From contig CAJVPP010001170.1 of assembly GCA_910592005.1 (NCBI GenBank), forward strand, positions 1 to 22,161: a stretch of DNA of 22,161 bases, in the 5' to 3' direction. This DNA is from Funneliformis mosseae (taxonomy: Eukaryota > Glomeromycota > Glomeromycetes > Glomerales > Glomeraceae). Within the stretch, counting starts at the first letter, position 1, and every line of letters begins with the position of its first letter. Positions 9,991 through 19,586 of the stretch are shown here, in pieces. The notes beneath the pieces were generated by a model. It searched no databases, had not been told where the DNA came from, and was given only the letters and a program-made list of their open reading frames with translations. A program made the position numbers and the translations under genes.

Positions 9991-10900
9991 TTTCAGACCA
10001 TTGCTTTTCTTTTGCCATATGATAATACAAAACCTTGTCTCTTATTTTAAATGAAAGATTTTCTTTAGGTTGCGATTATATCAATCTTTCTGATTTACTT
10101 GTGATTTTTTCACATAGTTTTTAGTTTTTTCCCTTATTTGTGATAGATCATCCATTAAAGATTTTATATGTTGGTTTAGAATCATATTTTCTTCAATTGG
10201 TTTATCTAGGGGTAATTGTTCATCTCTTCTATATGTTAAATAAAAGGGAAATATCTTGGTTATCAATTGCTTAGAAGTTCGATATGCAAATAGAATGAAT
10301 GCAATTTGCAAATCCCAATTTGAAATTTCTTAGACAGTTTTAGCTAAAGATTCACATAGGAGTTCTATTAAATCTTTCCACTAGACCATTTGTTTGGGGA
10401 TGATAAGGGGTTGATAGAAGATGTTTTATCTTAAATTTATTTATTAATTTATCAACCATTTTGTTATTAAAGTGGGTTCCTCTATCAGTTAATATCTTTA
10501 TTAGGCATTTAGGTCTACAAATAATTTCTTTATAGACAAATTGAGCTACTTGAGAAGCAGTTGCTTCTGATATAGTCTTTACTTCTAGCTACTTAGTAGA
10601 TAAAAAGGTGTTTGTATTGCAATCGGATGTAAATCTTCATGTTTACTTAGTTTTTCTCTTCTTTAGTATTTATCACAGCTTTTAACATATGCATGAATAT
10701 TTTTATACATTTGAGGCTAATAATATCTCTTTCTGATTTTATCAAACATAATATTAGTAGCAAAATGTTTAGCTGTTAGATCATTATGCATCATATATAA
10801 AATAGCCTTCATTTCATGAGTTCTAATTACTCTTAATAGTTTTCTAGGGTTTCTTTTATTATTTCTATATAAATAATTATTTTGGACTATATAAGGCATA
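9991..10900 (-). pseudogene. int: Element B integrase, broken, with probable deletion of the first catalytic Asp
   Basis: Minus-strand blocks are an HHCC-type N-terminal region (10717-10899, with RNPRKLLRVIRTHEMKAIL and HNDLTAKHFATN), the core (VKTISEATASQVAQFVYKEI, ILTDRGTHFNNKMVDKL and YHPQTNGLVERFNRT, about 10366-10590) and the C-terminal part (10081-10311, FAYRTSKQ, FYLTYRRDEQLPLDKP and IREKTKNYVKKSQVNQ). The second Asp (TDRGTHF) and the Glu (VERFN) are intact. The stretch that should carry the first Asp and the GPL motif is missing. The chain jumps from HPIAIQTPF to the LTK-LEVKT region near 10590-10625, which suggests a deletion of roughly 80-90 bp. Confidence 0.85.
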
Positions 10901-11720
10901 CAAAAGTTTTTAAATTGTTTAATAGTTTTGAGAGTTATTAATTCTGTGAGAATAATTTGTTGTACAATATAAAAATAATACGATTATATTGATTAATATC
11001 TATGATGGGCTGTATGTTATACTGCATATACTTTCGCTTTCACCTTAAATAATGTAGGCAATAAATAATGTAAATAATAAATAAAAAAAATCTTAATCTA
11101 CTTTAGGAAATTTGGGTTAATTATATTCAAGAGGGTAGGGTAGAAGAGAAGTCCTTAAAGTGTTCTATGTAACACTTGCATTTGAGTTTCTAATAATTGT
11201 ATTTTAACTTCTATTAGTTCGTTCTATCATATTTGATTATCTAAATATCTTGAATCTATATCTGGTTGAATTTGACCTAATTTATACCAATTATACACTC
11301 GTGCTCAACAGTGTTATAAGGTAAATTTGTTTTACAAGCTTTACAATATATATGCAAGTGATGATTTTCTATATTACATTAATAGTTACATCTAGATCTT
11401 CTATTATTTATGAGTTATTCTGCTAATACCTGTTTGATTTTTATGTTTGTTTTATATATATCCTGCATTTTTTTTAGGTGGGATTGGTATTCTACAGTTG
11501 TAATTATTAGCTTAAGCTAATCATCAAAAAGTTCATTTTCTAGCATTTGATTCTGATTATATAAGGAATTTAAAATGAATCATTCAGTCTCATATTTAGA
11601 ATAGGGTGGATTATCTGTGATATAGTTATTTTCTATAGAAGAAACATAACCAGTTTCTTCATCCATTTAAAGTTCAAGAAAAATACCTCTGATTTCACTA
11701 GTATTTATGATAGAGCATCA
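10901..11720 (-). other. Element B spacer between RNase H and integrase, degraded
   Basis: No clear domain. Minus-strand reading has stops and gaps with occasional coding-like runs. It lies where the RNase H C-terminus joins the integrase N-terminus in gypsy pol, so it is probably linker or an old indel-rich segment. The A/G-rich patch near 11060-11150 is simple sequence. Confidence 0.4.
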
Positions 11721-12995
11721 GTGTTTGTATTAGCTTTTTCAAACCTATATTTAATAATAAACTCATATTGCTGCAGTTTTATTACCCATCTTGCTCTTCA
11801 ACCTTTAGGTAATTTGAAAGTTTGTAACCATTTCAAAGCTAAATGATCAGTTACAAGTACAAAAGGTTTCATTTCTAAGTAATGTTAGAAATATCTTATA
11901 GCCTACATAACTGTTAAACATTCTTGATTAGTTATAGCATAAATCTTTTCAGCTAAGTTTAGATTCTAACTTGCATAGGCAATAACATGTTCTTTTCCAT
12001 CTGATTGTTCTTGTGAGAGAACAGCTTCTAGACCTATTCCAGATAAAGGGTTTATTAAAATTAGGGTAACTTAAGATTGGAGCTTTGATTAACATTTCTT
12101 TTAGTCTATTGAATGCTATTTGTTGTTTATCTCCCTAATGGAAGGGTTTATCTTTCTTTAATAAAGTAAGTATAGGTCAAGTAATCCTTAAAAATCCTTT
12201 ATAAACTTCTAATAGTATGAAAATAATTCAAGAGCAATACGAAGTTGTGTAAAGTTCTTTGGTTTTGAAAAATTCTTGAATTTAATTATCTTTTTAAAAT
12301 CTGAACGAATTTCGTTTTATCTTACTACATGTCCTAAGAAATGGATATTCAGTAGGCAAAAATAGCACTTCTTTAACTTAATTTTTAAGTTTGTCTTCTG
12401 AATAGCTTTAAATACTTGGCATATATGGTTTATATTCATTTTAAAGCTTCCTTTTGAATAGATTATTACATCATCTAAATATACAGTAACGAAATCTCTG
12501 AGAAGGTCTTGTAAGACTTTATTTATTAATCTTTAAAAGGTTCCTGATGCATAACTTAGTCTGAAAAGTATTACTAAGAATTCGTATAACCTGAAAAGTA
12601 TTATAAATGCCAATTTTTCTATATCTGCTTTATCCATAGCTACTTGCCAGTATCTACTTGCAAGATCTAATATAGTAAACTATTGGCAGTTCCAAAACTT
12701 TCTATAGGTCATCGATTCAGGGTAAAGGATAAGCATCAGCTTTAGTAATAACGTTTAATTTGTGATAGTCAATGCAAATTCTCTTATCACCACCTTTTTT
12801 ATCTACAATTACTATAGGCAAAGCTCAAAGGCTTGAGAACTTTTGGACTATCCCTTGTTCTTTTATTTTAACTATTTTGTTTTTAAGAAATTCTCAATTC
12901 TTTGAATTAGTTCAATATGGGATTTGTGCAATAAGTGCAGCATTGCAGGTTAAAATCAGATATTTTATTAAATTCCTTCTTCTGATCCTAGTCTG
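11721..12995 (-). pseudogene. pol: Element B reverse transcriptase and RNase H, partly preserved
   Basis: Minus-strand RT blocks are KEQGIVQKFSSL, ALPIVIVDKKGGDKRICIDY, HKLNVITKADAYPLP, LDLASRYWQVAMDKADIEK, RLINKVLQDLLRDF and VYLDDVIIYSKGSFK. YLDD is intact at 12470-12481. LNIHFLGHVVR follows in the connection region. RNase H blocks are GLEAVLSQEQSDGKEHVIAY, NLNLAEKIYAITNQECL, FVLVTDHLALKWLQTFK and LQQYEFIIKY. Interrupting stops include sites where Trp or Gln is expected, and frame changes are present. Open frames on the opposite strand (such as 12772-12996) are shadows of this region. Confidence 0.9.
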
Positions 12996-13046
12996 ACTCT
13001 TAGCACAGATGTCAAAGTGATTATTTAAAAGAGATTGAAAAAGTCC

Positions 13047-13349
13047 TTATTGATGATAATTGAGAGGTCCAGTTTGATTTATAGGTGTAGGTTCACCTTG
13101 AGCAGTTTCAGCTAAAAATACAGCTGGATTATTAGTATTTATCAAGTTGATATTGTCATCATAATCAGATTTGGTTTTGAAGCTTTCTGGAAAGTAAAAA
13201 TTTATCCAGGTATTAAATTCTAGATCAATTTGATCAGCTGAATCTTCTTCAGAAGAATTGGAGAAATAAATTGGTATTTCTTTGAGGCATTTCTCTTTGT
13301 ATTTTTTTTCTGATATTTTTTTTGATACATCGTAAGTTACCACTTTCAA
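13047..13349 (-). pseudogene. Element B protease-RT linker, 100-codon open remnant
   Basis: An open minus-strand frame, acidic and Asn/Ser-rich (NSSEEDSADQIDLEF, KSDYDDNINLINTNNPA). It lies between the protease and RT blocks, where gypsy elements carry a poorly conserved linker. No catalytic motif is visible. It shows that element B is less eroded than A. It is a remnant of the gag-pol polyprotein rather than an independent gene, and its ATG is internal. Confidence 0.7.
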
Positions 13350-13429
13350 GGTTTTTGTGAAGGTAATTAGGATTTGAATAGTGGTTTGATTTTTCCTAAT
13401 AGTTAAGGTGAATTTTTCCTAATCCATGT

Positions 13430-13855
13430 TGACATTTAAATTTTGGAGCCAATTGTTATTTAATATTAAAATTTCATCTTTAGATTCTAGAACTTAAAAG
13501 GAAGTTGAAATTTTGATCCTTCCTATTACTACAGGAACATTATCTACGATTCTTAAGAAATGAGTCTAGCTCTGTTAACTATTACTATGATCATTTTTAA
13601 GGCTCAATCGATTTCATAGTCTAACCTATTGAGTAAGGCTTTCATAATTATACTCATGGTTATGCCACTATTTATTATAGTAGTTTGGGCTTTCCTTTCA
13701 ATTTGTAAGGTACATTTAGCTACGAAGGTAGGTTTATCGTCACTTTTAGCTAAATTAGCTTCTTTGGATTCTTTTAAAGCTTTTTTTCTAGATCTCTTTA
13801 TGACTTTAGCTAGACTGGAACAGTAATTTAGTATAGCATAAGCGGCTTGTCTCAT
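13430..13855 (-). pseudogene. Element B retropepsin, catalytic Asp lost
   Basis: A lysine-rich lead-in (SLAKVIKRSRKKALKESKE) and then CTLQIERKAQTTIINSGITM carry the protease active site. The Asn codon at 13670-13672 (AAT) replaces the Asp of DSG, the same G to A change seen independently in element A. IIMKALLNRLDYEID follows, as in related proteases, then degraded sequence to about 13430 where the conserved NxW region (LAPKFKCQ frame) is lost or shifted. An open frame of 83 codons remains (13604-13855). The plus-strand frame at 13629-13826 is its shadow. Confidence 0.8.
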
Positions 13856-13869
13856 TGATAATCTGCATA

Positions 13870-15230
13870 GAAGATTCTGGAGATAAGTGGCAATATTGAA
13901 CTCTGTTAATTATTCAATCAGTACTGACATTAATCTTCTCTTTATATTCTTAGGATTACTTAGAACTTTGATTTACATTAGGACGGGATTCGTTTGTGCA
14001 AATTTTTCTGAGAAATTTGGAATAGCAGTTGACTTGAAAACCTTCTAAAGTTTTTTTTCCTTTGAGACTCCACACATTAAACTCTTCAGTTTTTTGATAT
14101 TGGATTATCAGGATATGATCTAGATCAGGTATTCAGGTAAACTTCATACTCCTCATTTTCATCTGTTTCATAGTCATAGTTGTCATGATCTTTATCAGTA
14201 TATTGATCAGCTAAATGCATTTCTTTAGCTTTGCTAAAATGGGATCTACAATTATCTTGACGATATCGTCACAGCTGAGTACAGTTTCTTGTAATATATT
14301 TTTTAACATTGCAATTATAATAGGTAAAATTGTTAGTTCTGAGATCTGTAAGTGTTTATATTAGTCTGTTTCTTCTTCTTGAAATCTATGACTGGGTTAG
14401 TATTGCGGACAATAAATTGGCATAATTTACAGTAAGTTGTTCTAGTTTCTTTGTGAATTCATCTATTTCAGTACTAATAACTGAAATGATTTTGATGAGC
14501 AAGAGCAGATGTTAAGGAGTTACACTTGTGTCTCTTAGAGTTTTTCCAGTGGCAAAATTATGATCAATTTTGATATTTCTAGCAGCATTTACTGTAGTAG
14601 CCAAATTGTTCAGGTTTTGTGTATACACCATTGGAGTATATGTTAAGTTTAATCTTATAAGAAATATTCATTTTTGTTGAGCATTATCAGTTAAGCCTAC
14701 TTTTTTACTAACTTTTAGAACTTATTAGTATAAGAATCCACTGATTCATTTAAATGTTATTGTAGGGAAGTTAACTCTTAGTACCATTGATTCTTTCAGG
14801 CTTCGTTGATAAACTGGGTGTTAAACATATCCACAAAATTATTTTCACCATTGGAGGTTGGGGCCTAATTATCTCCCATAATTGCTATATTTTTTTGAAC
14901 CAGTCAGATATGACTCCTTTTAAGTATCCTTTAAATATAGCTTTCTTTCTTGCAGAATCAATCCATCAGTTAATAGTGGTAGCTTTTTCAAAAGTGGCAA
15001 GCCATTTTATAGGATCTTTGGCTTCAGTACCATAAAAGTAATTAATCTTTGCTATAGTTCATTCAGTTTATCCTAATGTATTTAATCAAGCTCTATTTAT
15101 TCCAAAGATTTCTTCAAGAGCTTGTCTTATTTGTTCACCTGTAGCTGCTATTGTTATTGCTTCTGATGGTAAGGTAGTAACTGGGGTTATTAATAAGCTA
15201 GTTGCAGAGGGTACTGGAGAAGCAATTAAT
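13870..15230 (-). pseudogene. gag: Element B gag, broken (gag core plus one CCHC knuckle)
   Basis: The minus-strand frame shows TGEQIRQALEEIFGINRA, INYFYGTEAKDPIKWLATFE, RKKAIFKGYLKGVISDWF and VKKVGLTDNAQQK-like blocks, matching the retrotransposon gag core (about 14600-15150). A single zinc knuckle (YYNCNVKKYITRNC, about 14270-14330) has its first Cys changed to Tyr. The N-terminus is not defined. Coding-like sequence (WFHYEYQAETYTARSVVAFN near 15480-15550) suggests gag may start nearer 15620. Stops are mostly at plausible Trp, Gln or Arg sites. The plus-strand frame at 14787-15035 is a shadow. Confidence 0.8.
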
Positions 15231-15830
15231 TGTCGAAGTAATTATCAGTCTTTTTAAATCTGTATTAATCCTGGTTAAGAATTTCTAAGTATACTTTTAA
15301 TGAAATAGATTAATCAACTGGTTGTTAAAAGCAATTTGTTTTGAAAGAAACATCTTGGACATATAAATATATTACGTCTGATGAAAAAGGTATAGTCCTA
15401 TATCAGAGATTAGAAAGCAACTGATAAATTATCTTAGTTAATCAGCTATTACGATATTCTGATACTAGGATATTATTTAATTATTCAAACAGGTTGAAAG
15501 CAACAACTGATCTTGCTGTGTAAGTTTCAGCCTGATATTCGTAATGAAACCAATTCTAAAAATTTTAAAAATTATTTGAAAGTGTATTAAATGGAAGGGG
15601 TAGATAATACTAACTGTAAGTATAGTCTTCATTAAGGGAGGAATTTGAATAATGTCTCACAATATATTCTAATATATTTCTCTTGATTGCTTCAAAATTC
15701 ATACACCTCACTATTTCATTAGCAGTTCATTATGTATAAAATTATCTCTATTTCTTAATTCTCTTAACTGAAACTTTTATACATCTTGCTAAATCTATTA
15801 GTAGTCTGTTATATATAAAGTCAATAGTAT
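15231..15830 (-). other. Element B leader, possible gag N-terminus
   Basis: This lies between the 5' LTR with its primer-binding site and the recognisable gag core. Part of it (about 15360-15625) reads on the minus strand with protein-like composition interrupted by stops. The remainder is AT-rich leader. No other feature was seen. Confidence 0.4.
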
Positions 15831-15847
15831 CTTGGTAGGAATCACCA
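15831..15847 (-). promoter_or_regulatory. Element B primer-binding site
   Basis: In element orientation, two bases after the 5' LTR, the sequence is TGGTGATTCCTACCAAG. Its complement CTTGGTAGGAATCACCA ends in CCA like a mature tRNA 3' end, the normal primer for minus-strand synthesis. The implied acceptor stem begins GATTCCT. I cannot name the tRNA from memory. Confidence 0.8.
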
Positions 15848-15849
15848 CT

Positions 15850-16323
15850 TGTTAATGTTACTCTTTCCGTCAAATAAGTTAACTATGATTTAAAGTTAGG
15901 GAGACAATAGCTATGACTTAAATCCAATTAACTTGACATGCTATTTATTAGAGAGTTTATTTAGTTAACAAGAATAAAATTATAAGTTTTATGTTTGCAA
16001 AATATTAAAATTGTTTATTATTGTTATTAAATGTAAATTGAATACAATATTAGGATCTTGTTGGAATCTATTTTTTTTTCAAGGTATTTTCATACCCTTT
16101 ATATAGGAAAATTACAATTAAAGAAAATCTATGATAATTATGATACTACTGATAATAATAACAGAGCTAACAGATATGCTAATTATGATAAATATGTTAT
16201 AAATGATAATAATGATATAAATAATAAAAATATAATAAATAGTATGTGTGTCCTATTTAGCAGATATGGCATATTTAGCATATATATCATATATGACAGG
16301 TCTGTCAGTTTCTACTAGTTTCA
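15850..16323 (-). repeat. Element B 5' LTR
   Basis: On the plus strand it runs from TGTTAATG to AGTTTCA. In element orientation it begins TGAAACTAGTAGAAAC and ends CATTAACA. It aligns to 8897-9351 with about 34 substitutions, all but one transitions. It has two additional 9-bp units in U3 (five in total, at about 16256-16300). The primer-binding site follows it directly. Confidence 0.9.
16256..16300 (-). repeat. 9-bp U3 minisatellite in element B 5' LTR (5 units)
   Basis: In element orientation the units are TGTCATATA, TGATATATA, TGCTAAATA, TGCCATATC and TGCTAAATA. The 3' LTR has only three. The unit is the same as that of the arrays at 16609-16716 and 22103-22161. Confidence 0.75.
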
Positions 16324-16528
16324 GTATAAAGAACTCTTCAAAGTCAAACAATTACAGCATATTACTTCAATGTTCAACTTGTATTTATTTTCTTTTTTGA
16401 AAATTTAGGAAGCAAACAAATTCTGAATACTCATTTCTTAACATTGATCTAGATTAGATGATTCAATCTAATAAATATCAGAATCTTTTTAACTGTACTT
16501 TAGAAATTTCTATTAGAACAAAAATCTT
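16324..16528 (+). other. Element A 3' end downstream of the element B insertion, no gene
   Basis: AT-rich sequence between the element B edge and the polypurine tract of A. No open frame or domain was seen. It is presumably 3' untranslated sequence of A. Confidence 0.5.
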
Positions 16529-16541
16529 AAGGAAGGAGTAA
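16529..16541 (+). promoter_or_regulatory. Element A polypurine tract
   Basis: AAGGAAGGAGTAA immediately precedes the LTR start TGTAATCAG. The position and purine run fit the plus-strand primer of LTR retrotransposons and help to fix the LTR boundary at 16542. Confidence 0.75.
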
Positions 16542-17130
16542 TGTAATCAGATGTTGATCTTGATGATCATAGATCTACAAATGTATGGTAGAGTACAAAT
16601 GTTAATAATGTCAAATATATTAAATATATTTAATATATCTAATATATCAAATATGTCTAATATAGTTAATATAGTTAATATAGTTAATATAGTTAATATA
16701 TTAGATATATCAAAATATGTAATAAAATAAATATAAATACAAGCCCTTTTATCAGTTAAAAAAAGATAGACTGACAGCTATATAGTAATTTCCTTCTTAT
16801 AAAAAATAGCACAATACTACTCTTCACTTTGTGTACCTCTATTTTTTATTTTTATTTTCTTATTTCTTTCTTATATTTTATTTTATTATTTCCTTTCTAC
16901 TTCAATAAAAGCATTTCCTATTCCTTACCTCAAACTCTTCGTAAACTACTGTAATAACTCTTGACTTGTAATTAAAGTCGCTTGTGTTTAGTAAACTTGA
17001 TTTGACTTGATAAACTAGTGATAAAAAACTAACTAATATTCAGCGTAAAACTAGTTAGAACTTTATATAAACTATAAAAGAGTCAACTCTTTGACACCAT
17101 ATCTGACAGTTGCAACCTGAAAAGTTTGCA
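16542..17130 (+). repeat. Element A 3' LTR
   Basis: About 589 bp, starting TGTAATCAG after a polypurine tract and ending TTTGCA. U3 carries a 9-bp minisatellite (16609-16716) and a TATA-like CTATATAG (16778-16785). An AATAAA signal lies at 16904-16909. The downstream 430 bp match the truncated 5' LTR at 191-613. Confidence 0.85.
16609..16716 (+). repeat. 9-bp U3 minisatellite in element A 3' LTR (12 units)
   Basis: Twelve exact-period units run from TGTCAAATA through TATTAAATA, TATCTAATA, TATCAAATA and four TAGTTAATA to TATCAAAAT. Units vary mainly by C/T and G/A and derive plausibly from TGCCAAATA. Period and phase match the arrays in B-family LTRs. Confidence 0.85.
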
Positions 17131-18655
17131 CGTTAAAAATATAAAATATTTGTTTAGTAAAAATAACTTATATATTTATTTAGTTATTATTATTATAATA
17201 AAGTTATAATTAAATATTTAAATTAAATTTTAATAAATTAATTTTAAATTTCAAATTAAATGAAAATTTATAATCAAAGTAATTCAGTAAATCATTCATT
17301 TGTAAAATTTTTTATAGGTATATTAGTATATTAATTTAAGAAAATGTGAAAAAAATTATTCTTGACAATTTGTATTTTTTTATAACGTAATGTTATTATA
17401 TATCTAAAGTTATTATATAAGTTTACATTTGAATTTGAGTTTATTTTTATCTGATAATATTTTAATAAAATAACAGTTTTAATGTATTTGATAAGTAAGT
17501 TCTTAAATTTCTAGTTTGAATTAATTAGTATTTTATAAGGAATAAGCTGTAAGTATTGACTATAAGTATCAAAATCAGTTCCTTTATAATTTTCAAATTA
17601 TGTATATATCTATTTAAAATATATTATTAATAACTTTCTGATTTATAATATTGTTAAGATTATGATAAATTTAAGTTTTTGCAAATAGTCTTCATATTAT
17701 AATTAAAAGTTTTATGTTTATTTTATAATTAGTATTGGGGATAAAAGATTGTTATTTTAACTTATTATTAATTATATATTTTGATCAATAATCAACATAC
17801 TACATATTTTGTTAAATTATTATATTTGCTAAAAAACGTATCTTAGAGAGAACTATCTTTCAACTAATTCAATTATAAGTTTTATCACTAATACAAGGAC
17901 TTGAAATTAATTCTTGATCATCCAATATATAAAACATGTAAATTATGTCTTCTCAATGGTCATTTATTCAATTTATTAAATGAAAATAACAATTTCAAAG
18001 TTTATAATTATCAAAATTATCAGCATGTTTTCATTTTTTACTATGTAATTTGGGAAAGTTTTTTTTGAGGGTTTGAAATTCTACTTGTCCAATATGTATT
18101 TAAATGACATTACAGTGCTTATTATTTTATTATGTTTTAGGGACTCTAAATTAAAGTAAAAATAGAGGTTGAAGTTAACATCATTATTGTGCATATGATT
18201 AAAAATATAAAATTATATTAAAATTTGACATAATTAGTTGATAGACAAATAACCGTGCTTTGTTCCGAAATTGTAAAAAAAAAAATTAGCTCAGTACATT
18301 ATTTACCAACAGAGAAGTTTCATAATATTTTATTATATCATTTGTTTAAAGACACAATCTAGAGTTTATAGCTTTATTTCGTTAGGAGATCCAAAAAAGT
18401 TAATCAATAAGATTTAAGTATAGAAGAATTTCAACCTAAAAATTGACAATCTGAAAAATTATTTAATCAAATTGTAAATGTCTCTGAAATTTAAGCAACT
18501 TAGTAAGATTGATCTTTACATTTTAGGCTGTGATCTGTAAAAATATCAGAACATTTACATTAAAAAAAAAAATTTCTTTGAGCATATTTACGATTGAAAA
18601 TTGTAACTGGAAATAAATCAATATTTATCATAATTTATTATAAATTAAAAAATTA
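17131..18655. other. AT-rich flank without recognisable genes
   Basis: About 1.5 kb of very AT-rich sequence to the right of element A. It has homopolymer runs, for example the A-runs near 18277 and 18560. No open frame with protein-like composition, no RNA gene and no repeat matching other parts of the window was found. It may be host intergenic DNA or a fully eroded element. Confidence 0.5.
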
Positions 18656-19140
18656 TAAATTTTGCAACATGGGTTTTTTGGTGCCATCGGCTCAATAGCA
18701 TTGTATCATTTTGATTTCTAGATTCATACACTGATACAAAACTGAATGATCCTTATATCTCAATGAAAAAAGCAATGAGAGCTCATAAACCATATAATTT
18801 ATTGAAAGGTTCTTGAAATCATTATTCCTGCTAAATTCTTTTTATTTTGAATTTTCAATTTGAAAAAAAAACACTTATAAAGTCATTCCTGTTGATCTAG
18901 ACTTTCTTCAAATTATGTATGCATGATTATCTGGTTGACAAACCGCGCGCATTTTCGTCATTTAAAATATAAGACACTTTCGTTATAATGGATTTGTTAT
19001 TAGATATAACAGTGAAATACAGCTTGAAATCATTTGATGGAAAATGCATTTATTCCTAGTTATGGGCACTGATTAAAAAAGATCATTGAAAAACAATCCA
19101 ATTTTGTTTAACGAACAAGGATGTAAATACAAATCATAGC
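18656..19140. other. Less-decayed island with retained CpG, function unknown
   Basis: Around TGGTGCCATCGGCTCAATAG (about 18680) and AACCGCGCGCATTTTCGTC (about 18941) the sequence is more complex and keeps CpG dinucleotides that are scarce in the retroelements. No frame longer than about 40 codons is convincing and there is no tRNA-like fold. It could be a regulatory region, a non-coding repeat or recent DNA. Confidence 0.4.
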
Positions 19141-19586
19141 CCAGAAAATAAGATCATTTTCAGTAATCTTTAGACAATTTTCAAAACTGAGACCAAATAA
19201 TTATTTCCAACATTTAACTATCACCATAAATTAGATCGATCAGGACAGAATGAGTCCATTTCATAAGTTAAGGATAATATAATTTGAAAATAAGATGAGC
19301 AGATCACAATTTCCAATTTTGATTTTATCCTTTACGTTTTAAAAGTCTGTTCAAATGTCATTTCAATCCTAATAACGAACAATACTATTTATTACATCAT
19401 AGTAAGATTACAGTGAAAGTTTAAGAAATACATTAATTAAACTATACCTCAACGAAAAAAAAATTTTTATACTGCAGATGCATCAAGCGTCATAAGTCAC
19501 CAAAGGGTAATTTCAATATTACCAGTTCATTAGATTTTATAAGCTTGGTAAAATCCGTGAATTAATATATTGACTAATGTCTATTT

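Larger units (their letters stand above)
8897..16323 (-). mobile_element. Element B: Ty3/gypsy LTR retrotransposon nested in element A, minus strand
   Basis: Two direct repeats (8897-9351 and 15850-16323) bound minus-strand gag (13870-15230), protease, RT, RNase H and integrase relics. A primer-binding site (15831-15847) lies next to the right LTR and a polypurine tract (9352-9364) next to the left LTR. Both positions are correct for a minus-strand element of about 7.4 kb. Coding decay is milder than in A: the RT motif YLDD is intact and frames of 60-100 codons survive. LTR divergence is about 34 substitutions over about 430 sites. I could not find a matching 5-bp target duplication (CACGT on the left, GTATA on the right), so an end may have been altered. 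Confidence 0.92.
191..17130 (+). mobile_element. Element A: decayed Ty3/gypsy LTR retrotransposon, host of two nested insertions
   Basis: Two direct repeats (191-613 and 16542-17130) bracket plus-strand relics in the order gag, CCHC zinc knuckles, retropepsin, RT, RNase H and integrase. That order is diagnostic of the Ty3/gypsy class. The region is interrupted by a minus-strand SINE-like retroposon (6482-7376) and by element B (8897-16323). Without these, A is roughly 8.6 kb. No open frame longer than about 70 codons survives in its sense direction. Protease has lost its catalytic Asp, and the polymerase motif reads YLND. The element is certainly dead. Its two LTRs differ at about 46 of 395 compared sites, almost all transitions, so it is older than B or more heavily mutated. 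Confidence 0.9.

Noticed and set aside
12772..12996. Plus-strand 74-codon frame.
   Set aside because: It is the exact antisense of conserved RT blocks of element B.
14787..15035. Plus-strand 82-codon frame.
   Set aside because: It is antisense to the gag core of element B.
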